DNA from: Propionibacteriaceae bacterium
GTDB taxonomy: Bacteria > Actinomycetota > Actinomycetes > Propionibacteriales > Propionibacteriaceae
Reading direction: 5' to 3'
Length of the DNA: 45,704 nucleotides
NCBI GenBank assembly: GCA_025965155.1
Contig: JAOPXN010000112.1
Location: forward strand, 1-45,704
The notes beneath the pieces were generated by a model. That model worked only from the letters and a program-made list of their open reading frames with translations, ran no database searches and was not told the DNA's origin. The number at the start of each line of letters is the position of its first letter. Position 1 is the first letter of the stretch. Position numbers and translations under genes: made by a program. This document shows positions 33,938 to 42,751 of the stretch, one piece after another.

Positions 33938-35092
33938 ATGCCGCCGGAATACGGCAGCGCTTCAGAAAGAGGTACGTTGATTAACGTCCTGCATCAGGAG
34001 ACCATCCTGCACGGTGGAGTGGGGGAGAACGGACCGCTGTATACGCGCCTTCTCGCTGCGAACCCACGGGGCCCGAATGCGGGCGCGCTACTGCTGACAG
34101 CCGAGGTCTACCGCGATCTCGAGGATGGGCGGCCCGCGTTCCCGATCTACCGCAGCCTCGATGGTGGACGGAGCTGGGCCTGCATCGCCCAGCTTCGCGA
34201 CGACCAACTACAGCACGGTCACCGTCACCAACCGGTGATCTACGAGCTGTGGGAGCCCTTCGCCGGGCTCCCGGCCGGTGCTCTGCTGCTGGCGGGGAAC
34301 GCGATCCCGCGTGACATGTCGTCCACCCAACTCGTGCTCTACTCGAGCGAGGACGGGGGCTGGTCGTGGACGTATCGATCCAGCATTGATGCGGGTGGGC
34401 CGGCGGTCTACGACCCGTCGCCGCAGTCGACCACGACAGCGGTCTGGGAGCCGGAGCTGTTGCTTCTCGACGGACGACTGGTGTGTTTCTTCGCCGACGA
34501 GCGGCAGAAGCATGCGGGGATGCTCCAGGCGATCTCGATGCGGTCCAGCACGGATCTGACGACCTGGACGGAGCGGGTGGTGGTCAAGGGCGTTGCCGAC
34601 CGGCAGACCCGCCCTGGCATGTTCGTCTCGACCGGCAGGATGCCGGACGGCTGGTACCGGGCGGTCGTCGAGGTGGTCGGGCCTCCAGAAGTACCGATCC
34701 ACTGGCTGACCTCACCGGATGGTCTCGACTGGGGGGCAGCCGACGACCTCGGGCAGAGGCTGACTAGTGCAGCAGGCGTGTCCCTAGTCGGTACACCCAA
34801 CGTGCACTGGCGCACGGAGCCTTCCGGGTCGGTCACTGTGCTGGCGACCGGCCGGATGGCGATCGATAGGGAAGGAGTGCCCGTCAATGCCGCCCTGCTC
34901 AACCGTGACGGCGGTCGCGGACCCTGGATCGACCTCACGCTGCCGACAGCGGCAGAGCGCTCGATGACTGACGACAGCTCTGGATACAGCCAGTCGGTTG
35001 TCTGGAACGACCGAGGCGAGCTCGTGCACGCAACCACCGTACGTAACCATCACGGCAGCCACGACATCGTCGTCACGGTCGCTGCTCACTAG
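33938..35092 (+). CDS. Sialidase-like (BNR/Asp-box) glycosidase
   Basis: A 384-residue six-bladed beta-propeller protein. Two Asp-box repeats are readable: YRSLDGGRSW and YSSEDGGWSW. Near the middle and end, AVWEPELLLLDGRLVCFFAD and GYSQSVVWNDRGELVHATT resemble conserved segments of the sialidase/GH93-like fold. The activity could be exo-arabinanase (GH93), sialidase or another exo-glycosidase; the GH127-like neighbour makes an arabinose-containing polymer plausible. No signal peptide is evident. ATG at 33938 is the longest start; TTG at 33977 with AAAGAGG ahead is an alternative. Probably co-transcribed with the previous gene. Confidence 0.7.
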   Translation: MPPEYGSASERGTLINVLHQETILHGGVGENGPLYTRLLAANPRGPNAGALLLTAEVYRDLEDGRPAFPIYRSLDGGRSWACIAQLRDDQLQHGHRHQPVIYELWEPFAGLPAGALLLAGNAIPRDMSSTQLVLYSSEDGGWSWTYRSSIDAGGPAVYDPSPQSTTTAVWEPELLLLDGRLVCFFADERQKHAGMLQAISMRSSTDLTTWTERVVVKGVADRQTRPGMFVSTGRMPDGWYRAVVEVVGPPEVPIHWLTSPDGLDWGAADDLGQRLTSAAGVSLVGTPNVHWRTEPSGSVTVLATGRMAIDREGVPVNAALLNRDGGRGPWIDLTLPTAAERSMTDDSSGYSQSVVWNDRGELVHATTVRNHHGSHDIVVTVAAH

Positions 35093-35192
35093 CCCGGCGC
35101 GGATGATTCGACCTGGGACGTGTGGCTGTGTGGCGATGCCCACTCGGCCACCCTGGTCAGACCATCCTCGTCCCGGTGAGCGCCCTTGTTGG

Positions 35193-35951
35193 TCAAGCGC
35201 GACCCAGGACGCTCCAAGCCGTGGCGGTGACCTGAAATGGTGCCGGTGGCAGTAAACGCAGGCACCGGTCCCGAAGGGCGTCCTGAGCGCGTTCGTCAAG
35301 GCCTGCAACATAGGCGCCGGCCGGGCCGACGCCAAGAGTGAAGGGCTCCCACCACTCGGTCGCGGTCTGGAAACCAACTGTCACGGTGAGGGTGCATGAG
35401 TCGATGTCGCTGAGGCCTGCGTCGCGGCCGAGCTGCGCCAGCTGGCCCTCTCCTGTGCCAGGCAGATCCGCCTCGCCTCGCACCGCGGGGTCGAGGTCCT
35501 GAGCTGCCCGCCAGAAGATGGAGAGGGGGCCTTTGGCACCAGAGTGGTCCCAGACGGAGGCTCCGACGAGACCGCCGGGACGGGTGACCCGACGCATCTC
35601 CTTCAGCCCCTGGATCGGGTCGGTCATGAAGTGGACAACCAGTTGGGCCAGGGCGACGTCGAAGGAGTTGTCCTGGAACGGGAGTTGTTCGGCGACGCCA
35701 ACCTTCACCTCCACGTCGGGCAGCCGATCTCGGATCGCCTCCACGAAGGACCGCGAAGGGTCAATCGCTGCGACCTCCCCGGCCCCAAGAATCTTGACGA
35801 GCTGCGCCGTCAATGCTCCCGGCCCGCAACCGACGTCGACAGCCCGTTGCCCCAGCCGAACCCCGGCCCGTTCGGCGAACTGGATCGCCAACGGCTCGGA
35901 ATACCGGCCCATGAACCGGCCGTAGGCCTCGGCCTCGACGTCGAATGTCAC
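35193..35951 (-). CDS. Class I SAM-dependent methyltransferase
   Basis: A 252-residue methyltransferase of the Methyltransf_11/25 type. The SAM-binding motif I is AVDVGCGPGALTAQLV, followed by an acidic loop (AIDPSRSF), VGVAEQLPFQDNSFDVALAQ and RRVTRPGGLVGASVWDH. The acceptor is unknown. I start at GTG 35951 (VTFDVEAEAYGRFMGRYSEP), since upstream residues (frame to 36158) are Arg/Pro-rich and lack family character; the ribosome binding site there is weak. It stands alone, convergent with the sialidase-like gene. Confidence 0.85.
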   Translation of the reverse strand: MTFDVEAEAYGRFMGRYSEPLAIQFAERAGVRLGQRAVDVGCGPGALTAQLVKILGAGEVAAIDPSRSFVEAIRDRLPDVEVKVGVAEQLPFQDNSFDVALAQLVVHFMTDPIQGLKEMRRVTRPGGLVGASVWDHSGAKGPLSIFWRAAQDLDPAVRGEADLPGTGEGQLAQLGRDAGLSDIDSCTLTVTVGFQTATEWWEPFTLGVGPAGAYVAGLDERAQDALRDRCLRLLPPAPFQVTATAWSVLGRA

Positions 35952-36226
35952 CTGGACACCATAGTTCTGCAGCGGGGAGACCCTGGCCGAGATGCGCACG
36001 GCCCGCCGCTGATGCCACCTGGACGCCGCGCGGCCCCATGCCGACGCGTCAGTTAGGCCGTAACACGCCGCCCAGGACGGGGAGGGAGTGACGCGTCGGC
36101 GGAAGGGGGTTCCCGGGTCGCTCGGTGGCTGCCTCCCGTCGACCCCAGTTGCGGGCACCGCAGTACAGTCGTGCCGAGGGTCGGCACGGGTCGATCATTG
36201 ATGTTGGTAGGAGGGCGAGAACGAAA

Positions 36227-36370
36227 ATGAGTCTTCTTCGAGGGCTGGTCAAGTCGGTCGTGATAGCGAAGGCAATCCAGGTCGCGCAGCGTGAACTCAG
36301 CAAGCCGGAGAATCAGCAGAAGATCCGCGACGGGGTCAGCAAGTTGCAGCAGAAACTACGCAAGCCGTGA
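36227..36370 (+). CDS. Small helical hypothetical protein
   Basis: A 47-residue protein (MSLLRGLVKSVVIAKAIQVA, ending KLRKP), probably one amphipathic or membrane-associated helix followed by a charged helix. An AGGAGGG site precedes the ATG by about 11 bases, and a strong hairpin follows the stop, which supports a real gene. I do not recognise it. It ends in front of the convergent metallophosphatase gene. Confidence 0.6.
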   Translation: MSLLRGLVKSVVIAKAIQVAQRELSKPENQQKIRDGVSKLQQKLRKP

Positions 36371-36382
36371 GGGCACCCACCA

Positions 36383-36404
36383 GTGCCGCCCCGTGGGGCG
36401 GCAC
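36383..36404. terminator. Bidirectional terminator hairpin
   Basis: GTGCCGCCCC (36383-36392) and GGGGCGGCAC (36395-36404) form a perfect 10-bp palindromic stem, separated by GT. It lies between the small gene ending at 36370 and the convergent metallophosphatase gene ending at 36411, so it can serve both strands. Confidence 0.8.
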
Positions 36405-36410
36405 CGGGGG

Positions 36411-37667
36411 CTAGTGGCAGGTGAGCTTGCTGGAGTCGCTGAAGGAGCCGACGGCCGACACGTACGAAATGTCAGCGGACCCGTGGTGCAGCACCAGGTG
36501 GGTGTAACCGTAGGTGGAGTCACTCGCCGCCGCGGTGATGGCGCGAGGGGTCACCGCGTACTGGCTCCTCCCGCCGAGGCCAGACACGATCTGGACAATG
36601 CCACGGGCGTTGTCGCGGACACCGGCTGGATTCAGCGGGAAGAACCGCTCGTAGTCGTGGTCGTGGCCAGTCAGAACAAGGTCGGCGTTGGCGTTGTACA
36701 ACGCCTGGATGAACGGCGCGACTGTGGTGGAGTCCCCATGCTCCTTGCCGCCGGACCAGCGGGGCCTGTGGAACATCGCCGCCACGCACTTGTTCGGATG
36801 AGCCTTGAGGTCTGCTCTGAGCCAGGCCAGCTGCGCGCCGGTGGCTCCGATGTCCTTCTCGGAGTTCAAGGCAATGATGTGCCAGGTCCCGAGATTGAAA
36901 GAGTAGTAGCCCTTGGTCCGGTCGCCCGCCCGTGACCCGAAGTAGTCGTAATAGCCGGCGGCGCCGGGTGTGCGGTACTCGTGGTTGCCCGGGATCGGTC
37001 GAGTCTTGCTCATCAGCCGGCCGAAGCTCGGGGCGTATGACCCTCTGAACGCGCCAAGGGTGCCCGTCTGGTACTGGAGGTCGCCGAGGGCGAGCACGGT
37101 GCCGATGGCGGGGTCGGCAAGAATCTTGTCGCTGACCGCTTTCTGCTGGCATGACTTGCCCACAGCGGCGCCGGGTTCGCAAGCCATGTCGCCCACCGCT
37201 GCGACGACCGGGTCGGACGCCGGTTGGACGAAGGCGACCAGGCAGTTGTGGTGCCCGTCGCCGTCCACGCCGGTACTGATGGTGATCTTGGCTTTGCCCG
37301 GCGCGCTGGGCGGGTTCAGCGGGTTACGGGCGACGTAGACGGCGCCCGACCGATAGTTGAGGGCCGCCGTCCGTTTCAGAGTTTGCAGCAGCCGCCCGGC
37401 AGCGTCGTAGGACCGGACCGCTGAGTCAGTGGGGACAACGCCCGCCTTGGTGGTTGTCCAGCCCGCGTAGTCGACCTGGATACGGGTGATCCCGTCGGCG
37501 GTCTTGTACGGGCTGCCCCAGACCACTTTGGACCGCCAGGTGACGCCCGCCCCGTCGACGCAGGACCCGGCCCTGTTCACGGCTGCGGCAGCGGGCTCTG
37601 GCTGGGTCGCTGTCAGGCCGGTGACCGCGAGAACTGCTGCGGCCACAGTCATGAGAAGTCGTTTCAT
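36411..37667 (-). CDS. Secreted metallophosphatase (calcineurin-like / purple acid phosphatase-type)
   Basis: A 418-residue exported protein. The N-terminal signal peptide is MKRLLMTVAAAVLAVTGLTA, followed by an Ala-rich cleavage region. An N-terminal all-beta domain (about residues 35-145) precedes the metallophosphoesterase domain. Its metal-ligand motifs are in order: AVGDMACEPG, LGDLQYQTG, PIPGNHEYRT, AAMFHRPRWSGG and TGHDHDYERF. The reaction is hydrolysis of phosphomonoesters or diesters outside the cell. The start at 37667 is preceded by GAGGT; the longer frame begins 12 bases upstream. No phosphate-transport genes are near, so the natural substrate is unknown. Confidence 0.9.
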   Translation of the reverse strand: MKRLLMTVAAAVLAVTGLTATQPEPAAAAVNRAGSCVDGAGVTWRSKVVWGSPYKTADGITRIQVDYAGWTTTKAGVVPTDSAVRSYDAAGRLLQTLKRTAALNYRSGAVYVARNPLNPPSAPGKAKITISTGVDGDGHHNCLVAFVQPASDPVVAAVGDMACEPGAAVGKSCQQKAVSDKILADPAIGTVLALGDLQYQTGTLGAFRGSYAPSFGRLMSKTRPIPGNHEYRTPGAAGYYDYFGSRAGDRTKGYYSFNLGTWHIIALNSEKDIGATGAQLAWLRADLKAHPNKCVAAMFHRPRWSGGKEHGDSTTVAPFIQALYNANADLVLTGHDHDYERFFPLNPAGVRDNARGIVQIVSGLGGRSQYAVTPRAITAAASDSTYGYTHLVLHHGSADISYVSAVGSFSDSSKLTCH

Positions 37668-38039
37668 TGGGGACCTCACTGTTGGTCAACACGGCGCCAT
37701 GCAGTCTAAGCCACGCCAGGACGTGGCTACTGCCTGAGCCGGTTCGGCTAATGGATTCGAGGATTGTGGCGGCGCCTATGCTGCAGTTCCCTACTGTACG
37801 GTCGGAGCGCTATTGCTGAGGCGCGGTGACCGAAGCGTTACTGACCCCTTACACGGCTGCGCCCAGGCCGGAGTTGAGCATTGCAAAGACGTGACCTTCT
37901 TGTCGCAGATGTGCGGCGGAATTCAGAATTCCTCCCTGTCGCCTTTTGGCGTCCGCCCGTGCGGCGCGAGGTCTTCAGCGTCCCAGTTTGACGGACCCAT
38001 TCGGTACTGCGCTGTTGGAAATGACCGAGCTGCCCGAGT
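37668..38039. other. Intergenic region without a recognised gene
   Basis: About 370 bases upstream of the secreted phosphatase and downstream of the DUF1345 gene. Short frames here lack ribosome binding sites and recognisable motifs. No strong hairpin was found. Confidence 0.5.
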
Positions 38040-38723
38040 TCAGTGGACTAAACCAGCAACCACGTTAATGGTCACAGCGAGGATGATCGTACCGAAGACG
38101 AAGGAGAGCACCGCGTGAGTCAGCACCGCTCGACGCATAGCCTCGGTGGTCAGGTTAGTGTCGGAGACCTGGTAGGTCATGCCCACAGTGAACGCGAGGT
38201 ACGCGAAGTCGGAGTATTCCGGCAGAGCGTCTGAGTTGAAGTCGACACCGCCCTCGGGCGGTGTGTAGTACAGCCGGGCATAGTGCAGAAGGCTGACCGT
38301 GTGGAGCACTGCCCACGACGCGAGGACGCTGATGATGGCCAGCAGCACCAGCGACCCTGCAGTGCTTCCCCCTGTGTGCTCGGCCCGGAGTAACGCGTAC
38401 CCGACGCCGACCAGGCACATCAGGCAGGCAGCCACCAGACCCACATGAGCAACAGCACGGTTCGGGTCGAAACGCGTCGCTACCGTCCGCGTCTGTTCAC
38501 CGGTCAAGGCGTAGATCGTTGACAACACCCAGCTAAGAAAGACAACTGCGGCAACGTCCCAGCCGACGAGGGCAGCCACTTGCCAGGGCGCTTCCGCGGC
38601 GGCCACGCCGCCGGTCAGCATTCCCATTGCACCCGCGACAATAACCCGGGTAAGCGTTCTGGTGCTGTTAAGGCGCACTTGAAGCGATCTAGGCCTCCGC
38701 TGCCCGTCCCCGGCGGTCATCAC
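38040..38723 (-). CDS. DUF1345-family integral membrane protein
   Basis: A 227-residue membrane protein with about five or six hydrophobic helices and the DUF1345 hallmark near the C-terminus (DFAYLAFTVGMTYQVSDTNL, followed by AMRRAVLTHAVLSFVFGTII). Members are predicted small integral membrane proteins of unknown function, sometimes near cation transport genes. The start is the GTG-ATG pair at 38723/38720; AGAGGGG lies very close to it. It stands alone between non-coding sequences. Confidence 0.87.
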   Translation of the reverse strand: MMTAGDGQRRPRSLQVRLNSTRTLTRVIVAGAMGMLTGGVAAAEAPWQVAALVGWDVAAVVFLSWVLSTIYALTGEQTRTVATRFDPNRAVAHVGLVAACLMCLVGVGYALLRAEHTGGSTAGSLVLLAIISVLASWAVLHTVSLLHYARLYYTPPEGGVDFNSDALPEYSDFAYLAFTVGMTYQVSDTNLTTEAMRRAVLTHAVLSFVFGTIILAVTINVVAGLVH

Positions 38724-38892
38724 CCCTCTGAGTTTCAGGCTGCTTCAGACACGTTCCGGTCAAGACTGATGCCGCGCAACCACGCCCTATCGGATGGTTT
38801 CCGATAAGCGGGGTCGCACGGCATTAGATCGAACAGGACGTGCATTGCTCCTGGCGTCCAACGAGAAGGACGCTGGCCGCTAATCCTGCTGC

Positions 38893-39087
38893 TCACTTGT
38901 TGTCTTGGGCCTTACGGTGGGCAGCCAACAGATGTCCGGCGAACCACACGAGGGTGCGGCCGGAAGTGTCGACACCGGGCATGAGACGGATGGATTCGTA
39001 CGCAGTCTCAATGCACTGGACCAGCAGCACACGTTCTCGCTCCACTGCCTCGGAGACAGCGTCAGAGTTCGCGGACGCTTGTGTCAT
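38893..39087 (-). CDS. Small hypothetical protein
   Basis: A 64-residue protein starting MTQASANSDAVSEAVERERV and ending FAGHLLAAHRKAQDNK. GGAAGGGCG lies six bases upstream of the ATG at 39087, a better start than the frame reaching 39231. I do not recognise it; it is acidic-helical and presumably soluble. Between it and the next gene (stop at 39250) lie about 160 bases of no visible feature. Confidence 0.5.
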   Translation of the reverse strand: MTQASANSDAVSEAVERERVLLVQCIETAYESIRLMPGVDTSGRTLVWFAGHLLAAHRKAQDNK

Positions 39088-39249
39088 GGCTTCGCCCTTC
39101 CTGTCGGTGCACCTGGTCGGCCTGACCAGTAAGGCAACGCGTTTGCACGAGTCCACATCGTGCATCCGAGAGGGCGGCCGGACTACGACCTGTCGGGGTG
39201 AACTGGCACGCCGGCTTGGTCCTGACAGCACACCAGGTGAGACTCGGCA

Positions 39250-40596
39250 TCAGTGGAGGACCTCCAGCGCGGCAAGGTAGGCCTCGCTGTAGGTCGGGAA
39301 CTGCGCGACCTGGTCGAGGAGGACGTCGATGGGGATGCGGACGCGGATTGCCTGAGCTGATTGGTGAATCCACTCGCTGGCGAGCGGAGCGACGGCGTAG
39401 GCCCCGAGAAGGCGTTGTGAGCTGCGGTCGGCGACCAGCCCAAGGGTGCCGCGAGGGTTCTTCTCGAACGTCCAAGGCCTGGCGATCGTCTCGGCGAGGT
39501 CAAGTTCGGCGGTCATCACGTCGTAGCCGGCGTTCCTTGCCTGCTCGGCCGTAAGTCCCACGGCGGCGATCTCCGGGTCGCCGAACACAACTCGGGGGAT
39601 GCCTTCGTAGTTGGCGGTGCGGTTGCGGCCCAGGATGGTGTCGGCGGCCACCCTTGCCTGGTAGGTGGCGACGTGCGTGAAGGGCATCACGGCCGTGACG
39701 TCGCCGACGGCCCACAACCCGTCACCCGCACGGCAACAGCCGTCGACCGGTATGGCTCCGCGTTGGTCCACGGTGATGCCCGTGTTGTGCAGACCGAGCT
39801 GGCCTGTGCGGGGACGGCGGCCAGCGCCGAGGATGATGACGTCCACATTTACCTGGCTGCCGTCATCGAGGGTGACCACGGTATCTGCGCCGTCGCGCCG
39901 GGCTCGGGTCGCTGTGGTTGAGGTGTGGACCTGCACCCCGGCCTCGCGTAGCTGCGCCGAGACAAGCTCGCCGACGCGGGGATCCTCCCGGTCCAGCAGG
40001 CGTGCGGCCGACTGTACGAGGGTCACCTGTGCGCCGAAGCCAGTCAAAAACGTGGCGAGCTCGACGCCGACCGCGCTGCCGCCCACCACCAAAGCGCGGG
40101 ACGGGATGTCGCTGAGTGTGGTTGCCTCTCGGTTGGTCCACACTTGCACCTCAGCCAGCCCGTCGATCGGTGGGATCACCGGAGCGCTACCGGTTGCGAT
40201 GAGGACGTTGCCGCCGGTCAGGGTCCGGCCGCCGACCGTGACGGTACGGGGGCTTGTGAACACTGCGGTTCCCTTAAACACCGCGATGCCTTGATCTGCG
40301 TATCGCTTCACCTGATCGGAGTCGTCGAGGTGGCGGACCATAAAGTCGCGGTACTCGCGAAGGTCTGGCCAGTCCAGCCGCGGCGTGGCAACACCTTGGG
40401 CCCGGTCGGCTTCGGTACGGACCTCGGGGGTCCGCAGCAGCGTCTTCGAAGGGATGCATGCCCAGTAGGCGCACTCTCCACCGATCAGCTCAGCCTCCAC
40501 TACCGCGACTGTTCGGCCACCGGTATGCAGCCGGTCAGCAGCCTCCTCCCCGGCCGGACCGGTCCCGATGACGATGGCGTCGAAGAACTCGCTCAT
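39250..40596 (-). CDS. Pyridine nucleotide-disulfide oxidoreductase (lipoamide dehydrogenase-like)
   Basis: A 448-residue FAD/NAD(P) flavoprotein with the redox-active disulfide C42-C47 in GGECAYWACIPSK, an N-terminal FAD fold (DAIVIGTGPAGEEAADRL), an NAD(P)-binding GGSAVGVELATFLTGFG motif, the DGLWAVGDVTAVMPF FAD motif and the C-terminal dimer domain (YEGIPRVVFGDPEIAAVGLT). Family members include dihydrolipoyl dehydrogenase, mercuric reductase and mycothione reductase. The usual C-terminal HXXXXE pair is replaced by SEWIHQSAQ, so its exact electron acceptor is open. AAGG lies six bases before the start. No ketoacid dehydrogenase genes are adjacent, so a general redox role is more likely than pyruvate metabolism. 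Confidence 0.9.
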   Translation of the reverse strand: MSEFFDAIVIGTGPAGEEAADRLHTGGRTVAVVEAELIGGECAYWACIPSKTLLRTPEVRTEADRAQGVATPRLDWPDLREYRDFMVRHLDDSDQVKRYADQGIAVFKGTAVFTSPRTVTVGGRTLTGGNVLIATGSAPVIPPIDGLAEVQVWTNREATTLSDIPSRALVVGGSAVGVELATFLTGFGAQVTLVQSAARLLDREDPRVGELVSAQLREAGVQVHTSTTATRARRDGADTVVTLDDGSQVNVDVIILGAGRRPRTGQLGLHNTGITVDQRGAIPVDGCCRAGDGLWAVGDVTAVMPFTHVATYQARVAADTILGRNRTANYEGIPRVVFGDPEIAAVGLTAEQARNAGYDVMTAELDLAETIARPWTFEKNPRGTLGLVADRSSQRLLGAYAVAPLASEWIHQSAQAIRVRIPIDVLLDQVAQFPTYSEAYLAALEVLH

Positions 40597-41030
40597 GGTG
40601 TGCCTTAGTTTGCCGAGGTAGTGCCAGCTGTCATCAGCCGTGCGGGGTGAAAAGGCTGGGTCGAGAAGTCAGCTCAGACCTAGCATGAAGTGGGCATCCG
40701 CCCATCCGGAGCGATCAAACTTCGCGGCGACGAGCACGTCGAGCGCCAGCGCGGGACGGCGACGAGCGGGCCTGCGCCTACAGCGTCGAAGTTGATCATA
40801 GTCGCAGCGCTGATAATCCGCGACGACCGCCTCGGCGATGCCCCGAGAGGGTGTGGGTAGGCCGAGTCGTGGCAGATTTTCAGCGCGCTCACCGCACTGC
40901 ACCAAATCGCTTCCGCACCGTCGAATAGGACCTCGCGACTACGCCGACCGGCCAGCTGTGCGGTGCGATGCTAGAGGCCTTGAACGGAAGAGTCCGGTGA
41001 GCGGTATTTCTCTGTGAGAGGGGATGCGTG
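40597..41030. other. Intergenic region without a supported gene
   Basis: About 430 bases between divergent genes. Short frames on the minus strand (40669-40905 and 40680-40892) show no known motif or ribosome binding site. It may hold the divergent promoters of the disulfide reductase and the serine hydrolase, but I cannot assign boxes. Confidence 0.4.
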
Positions 41031-42176
41031 ATGTCTCTGGGTTGGCGAAGGTGGCGGGTAGCAGCTGCTGCGCTGACGGTTCTCTGCTCGGTGGCGGCCT
41101 GCACGGCAGCGCAGGAAACCCCCGCGCCCACGGCTCGGGAAGAGCAGGCATCTGCTGCTCCGGTCCCAACGAAGGCGCCGCCGAACTACCGAGCGATGGA
41201 GCAAGAACTTGAAAGGCGCATTACGGACCGGAAAACCGGCCTGCAGGCTGTCCGCGCAGTCCTGGTGAGCGTAGATGGCAAGACCGTCATCGCCCACTAC
41301 CGAGCTAGTAGATCCTCCGAACACGCCCACGTGTTCTCGGTAACCAAAAGTGTGATGAGCATCCTCGTCGGCATCGCGCTCGACCAGGGATATCTGAAGA
41401 GTCTCGACCAGACGCTCGGCGAGTCGCTCCCGAAGTACCGGTCCCAGATGACCGACCAGGTCGCCGCCATCACGCTACGGCAGCTCCTCACTCACACTTC
41501 GGGCATTCCAGGCAACGGCATGGGATCCTCGGGTGCGTTCGCCCTGGCTGCTGATGATGCGGTTGGGCTAATCCTCACCTACGGGCTGCTGAACGACCCC
41601 GGCACGGTGTTCGACTACTCCAATTCTGGGTCGCATCTGGTCGGAGCGGTCCTGGCTGAGGCCACCGGACGCCCGGTTCTGGACTACGCCCGGGAGCAGC
41701 TCTTCAATCCGCTCGGTATCAAGACCCGACCGGCCTACGAGGGATTCGACGCCGGCGAACCCACCAGCCAGTTCGAGAAGGACGGCTTCGCCTGGGCTGC
41801 TGACCGTCAGGGGATCCACACCGGCTGCTGCTGGCTCAAGCTGACCACGCCGGACATGCTCAAGATCGGCGAGCTCTATCTCAATGAAGGAAGCTGGAAG
41901 GGACAACGGATCGTCTCAGCCGCCTGGGTACGCGACTCCACCACGTCGCAGGTGACAGCCGAGCAGCTCGGGCCTGCTGGCGGGTACGGCTACTTCTGGT
42001 GGCTCGACCAACTTCGGGGCCACCGCAGCTATGCGGCGGTCGGATCCTTCGGACAGTTGATGGCTGTGGTGCCGGACCTGAAACTGGTAGTCGCCGTGTC
42101 GTCGAGACCTGACGGGTACGCCGACGAGGCCGATGTGGGGCCGATCCTCGACGGCATCGTCTCCGGGCTCGAATAG
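41031..42176 (+). CDS. Beta-lactamase-fold serine hydrolase, lipoprotein
   Basis: A 381-residue class C beta-lactamase/esterase-like hydrolase anchored by a lipobox: MSLGWRRWRVAAAALTVLCS then VAAC (C24). The serine nucleophile is S103 in FSVTK, with K106 as SxxK. The tyrosine motif is Y196 in FDYSNSG, and the third region reads RSYAAVGSFGQL, where an HSG/KTG-type motif would be. This is the common penicillin-binding/esterase fold; the true substrate could be an ester, a D-peptide or a beta-lactam, and beta-lactam resistance is not implied. The ATG at 41031 follows GAGAGGGG. It is the last gene before the ABC importer, 575 bases away. Confidence 0.88.
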   Translation: MSLGWRRWRVAAAALTVLCSVAACTAAQETPAPTAREEQASAAPVPTKAPPNYRAMEQELERRITDRKTGLQAVRAVLVSVDGKTVIAHYRASRSSEHAHVFSVTKSVMSILVGIALDQGYLKSLDQTLGESLPKYRSQMTDQVAAITLRQLLTHTSGIPGNGMGSSGAFALAADDAVGLILTYGLLNDPGTVFDYSNSGSHLVGAVLAEATGRPVLDYAREQLFNPLGIKTRPAYEGFDAGEPTSQFEKDGFAWAADRQGIHTGCCWLKLTTPDMLKIGELYLNEGSWKGQRIVSAAWVRDSTTSQVTAEQLGPAGGYGYFWWLDQLRGHRSYAAVGSFGQLMAVVPDLKLVVAVSSRPDGYADEADVGPILDGIVSGLE

Positions 42177-42360
42177 AGAGACAGTCGCCGGTCACAAGCT
42201 GAAGGCCCTGACAAAGAGAGATACCGGCCCAGGCCGCCGGCGCCGGCAGGCCAGGCATCCAACCCCCTTGCCCAGGCGCTCTGCACGAAGCTGACGACAA
42301 TCGGGCAAGACGCGGCGGCGATCTCAAGACGTCCTGCACGTCAGTCCGATCTATTTTGTC

Positions 42361-42374
42361 TTGACATATTGACA
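42361..42374 (+). promoter_or_regulatory. Candidate -35 region of the ABC importer promoter
   Basis: TTGACA occurs twice in overlapping register (42361-42366 and 42369-42374) in a locally AT-rich patch; the matching -10 box is not clear (a weak GGTACG about 18 bases on). TTGTC (42356-42360) and GACAA (42371-42375) form a short inverted repeat around it, which could be a repressor site. Confidence 0.3.
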
Positions 42375-42716
42375 ACCGCGCTGGGTACGCAGGAAACTCA
42401 ACTACCGGCGCGGGCTCTCTAGCCCGGGCCCCTCAATGGTCAACGTGGTGCAATGGAGGACCTCATGAACCATGTCGTTGTATCGAGCGGTGTCTCATGA
42501 CCATCGCCGGAAGTCGACCGGCTGCCCGGCGACCGCAGTTTCCGCGGATGATCAGCGCTCACACGGCAAGCCACAGGTACGCCTTGGTTACCCCCATCTC
42601 TTGCTCCCCCTGACCAGATCGGCCCGTCTCGGTCCGAAGGCATGCCCGTCTCGTCGCACTAGAGCCAGCTCTGCTCCGTCTCAGCGAGGAGCCGAGCCGG
42701 CTGAAGACATCCCAAT

Positions 42717-42732
42717 CCCGGCACATGCCGGG
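42717..42732 (+). promoter_or_regulatory. Short hairpin just before the importer's first gene
   Basis: CCCGGCA-CA-TGCCGGG forms a perfect 7-bp stem with a two-base loop. It ends about seven bases before the GAAAGG ribosome binding site of the binding-protein gene, close enough to influence translation initiation or mRNA stability. Confidence 0.4.
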
Positions 42733-42751
42733 ACAACGAAAGGTAGACGTT

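Larger units (their letters stand above)
42177..42751. other. Upstream control region of the sugar ABC importer
   Basis: About 575 bases with no full gene. It contains an AT-rich patch with two overlapping TTGACA -35-like boxes (42361-42366 and 42369-42374) inside a TTGTC...GACAA inverted arrangement, and a perfect GC-rich hairpin near the importer start. A strong ribosome binding site (GGAGG, 42455-42459) precedes an 11-codon open frame (42465-42500), whose stop overlaps a second ATG. These could be leader peptides. None of this is proven. Confidence 0.4.

Noticed and set aside
40669-40905. 78- and 70-codon minus-strand frames
   Set aside because: No supported start, no domain; Arg-rich composition typical of shadows.
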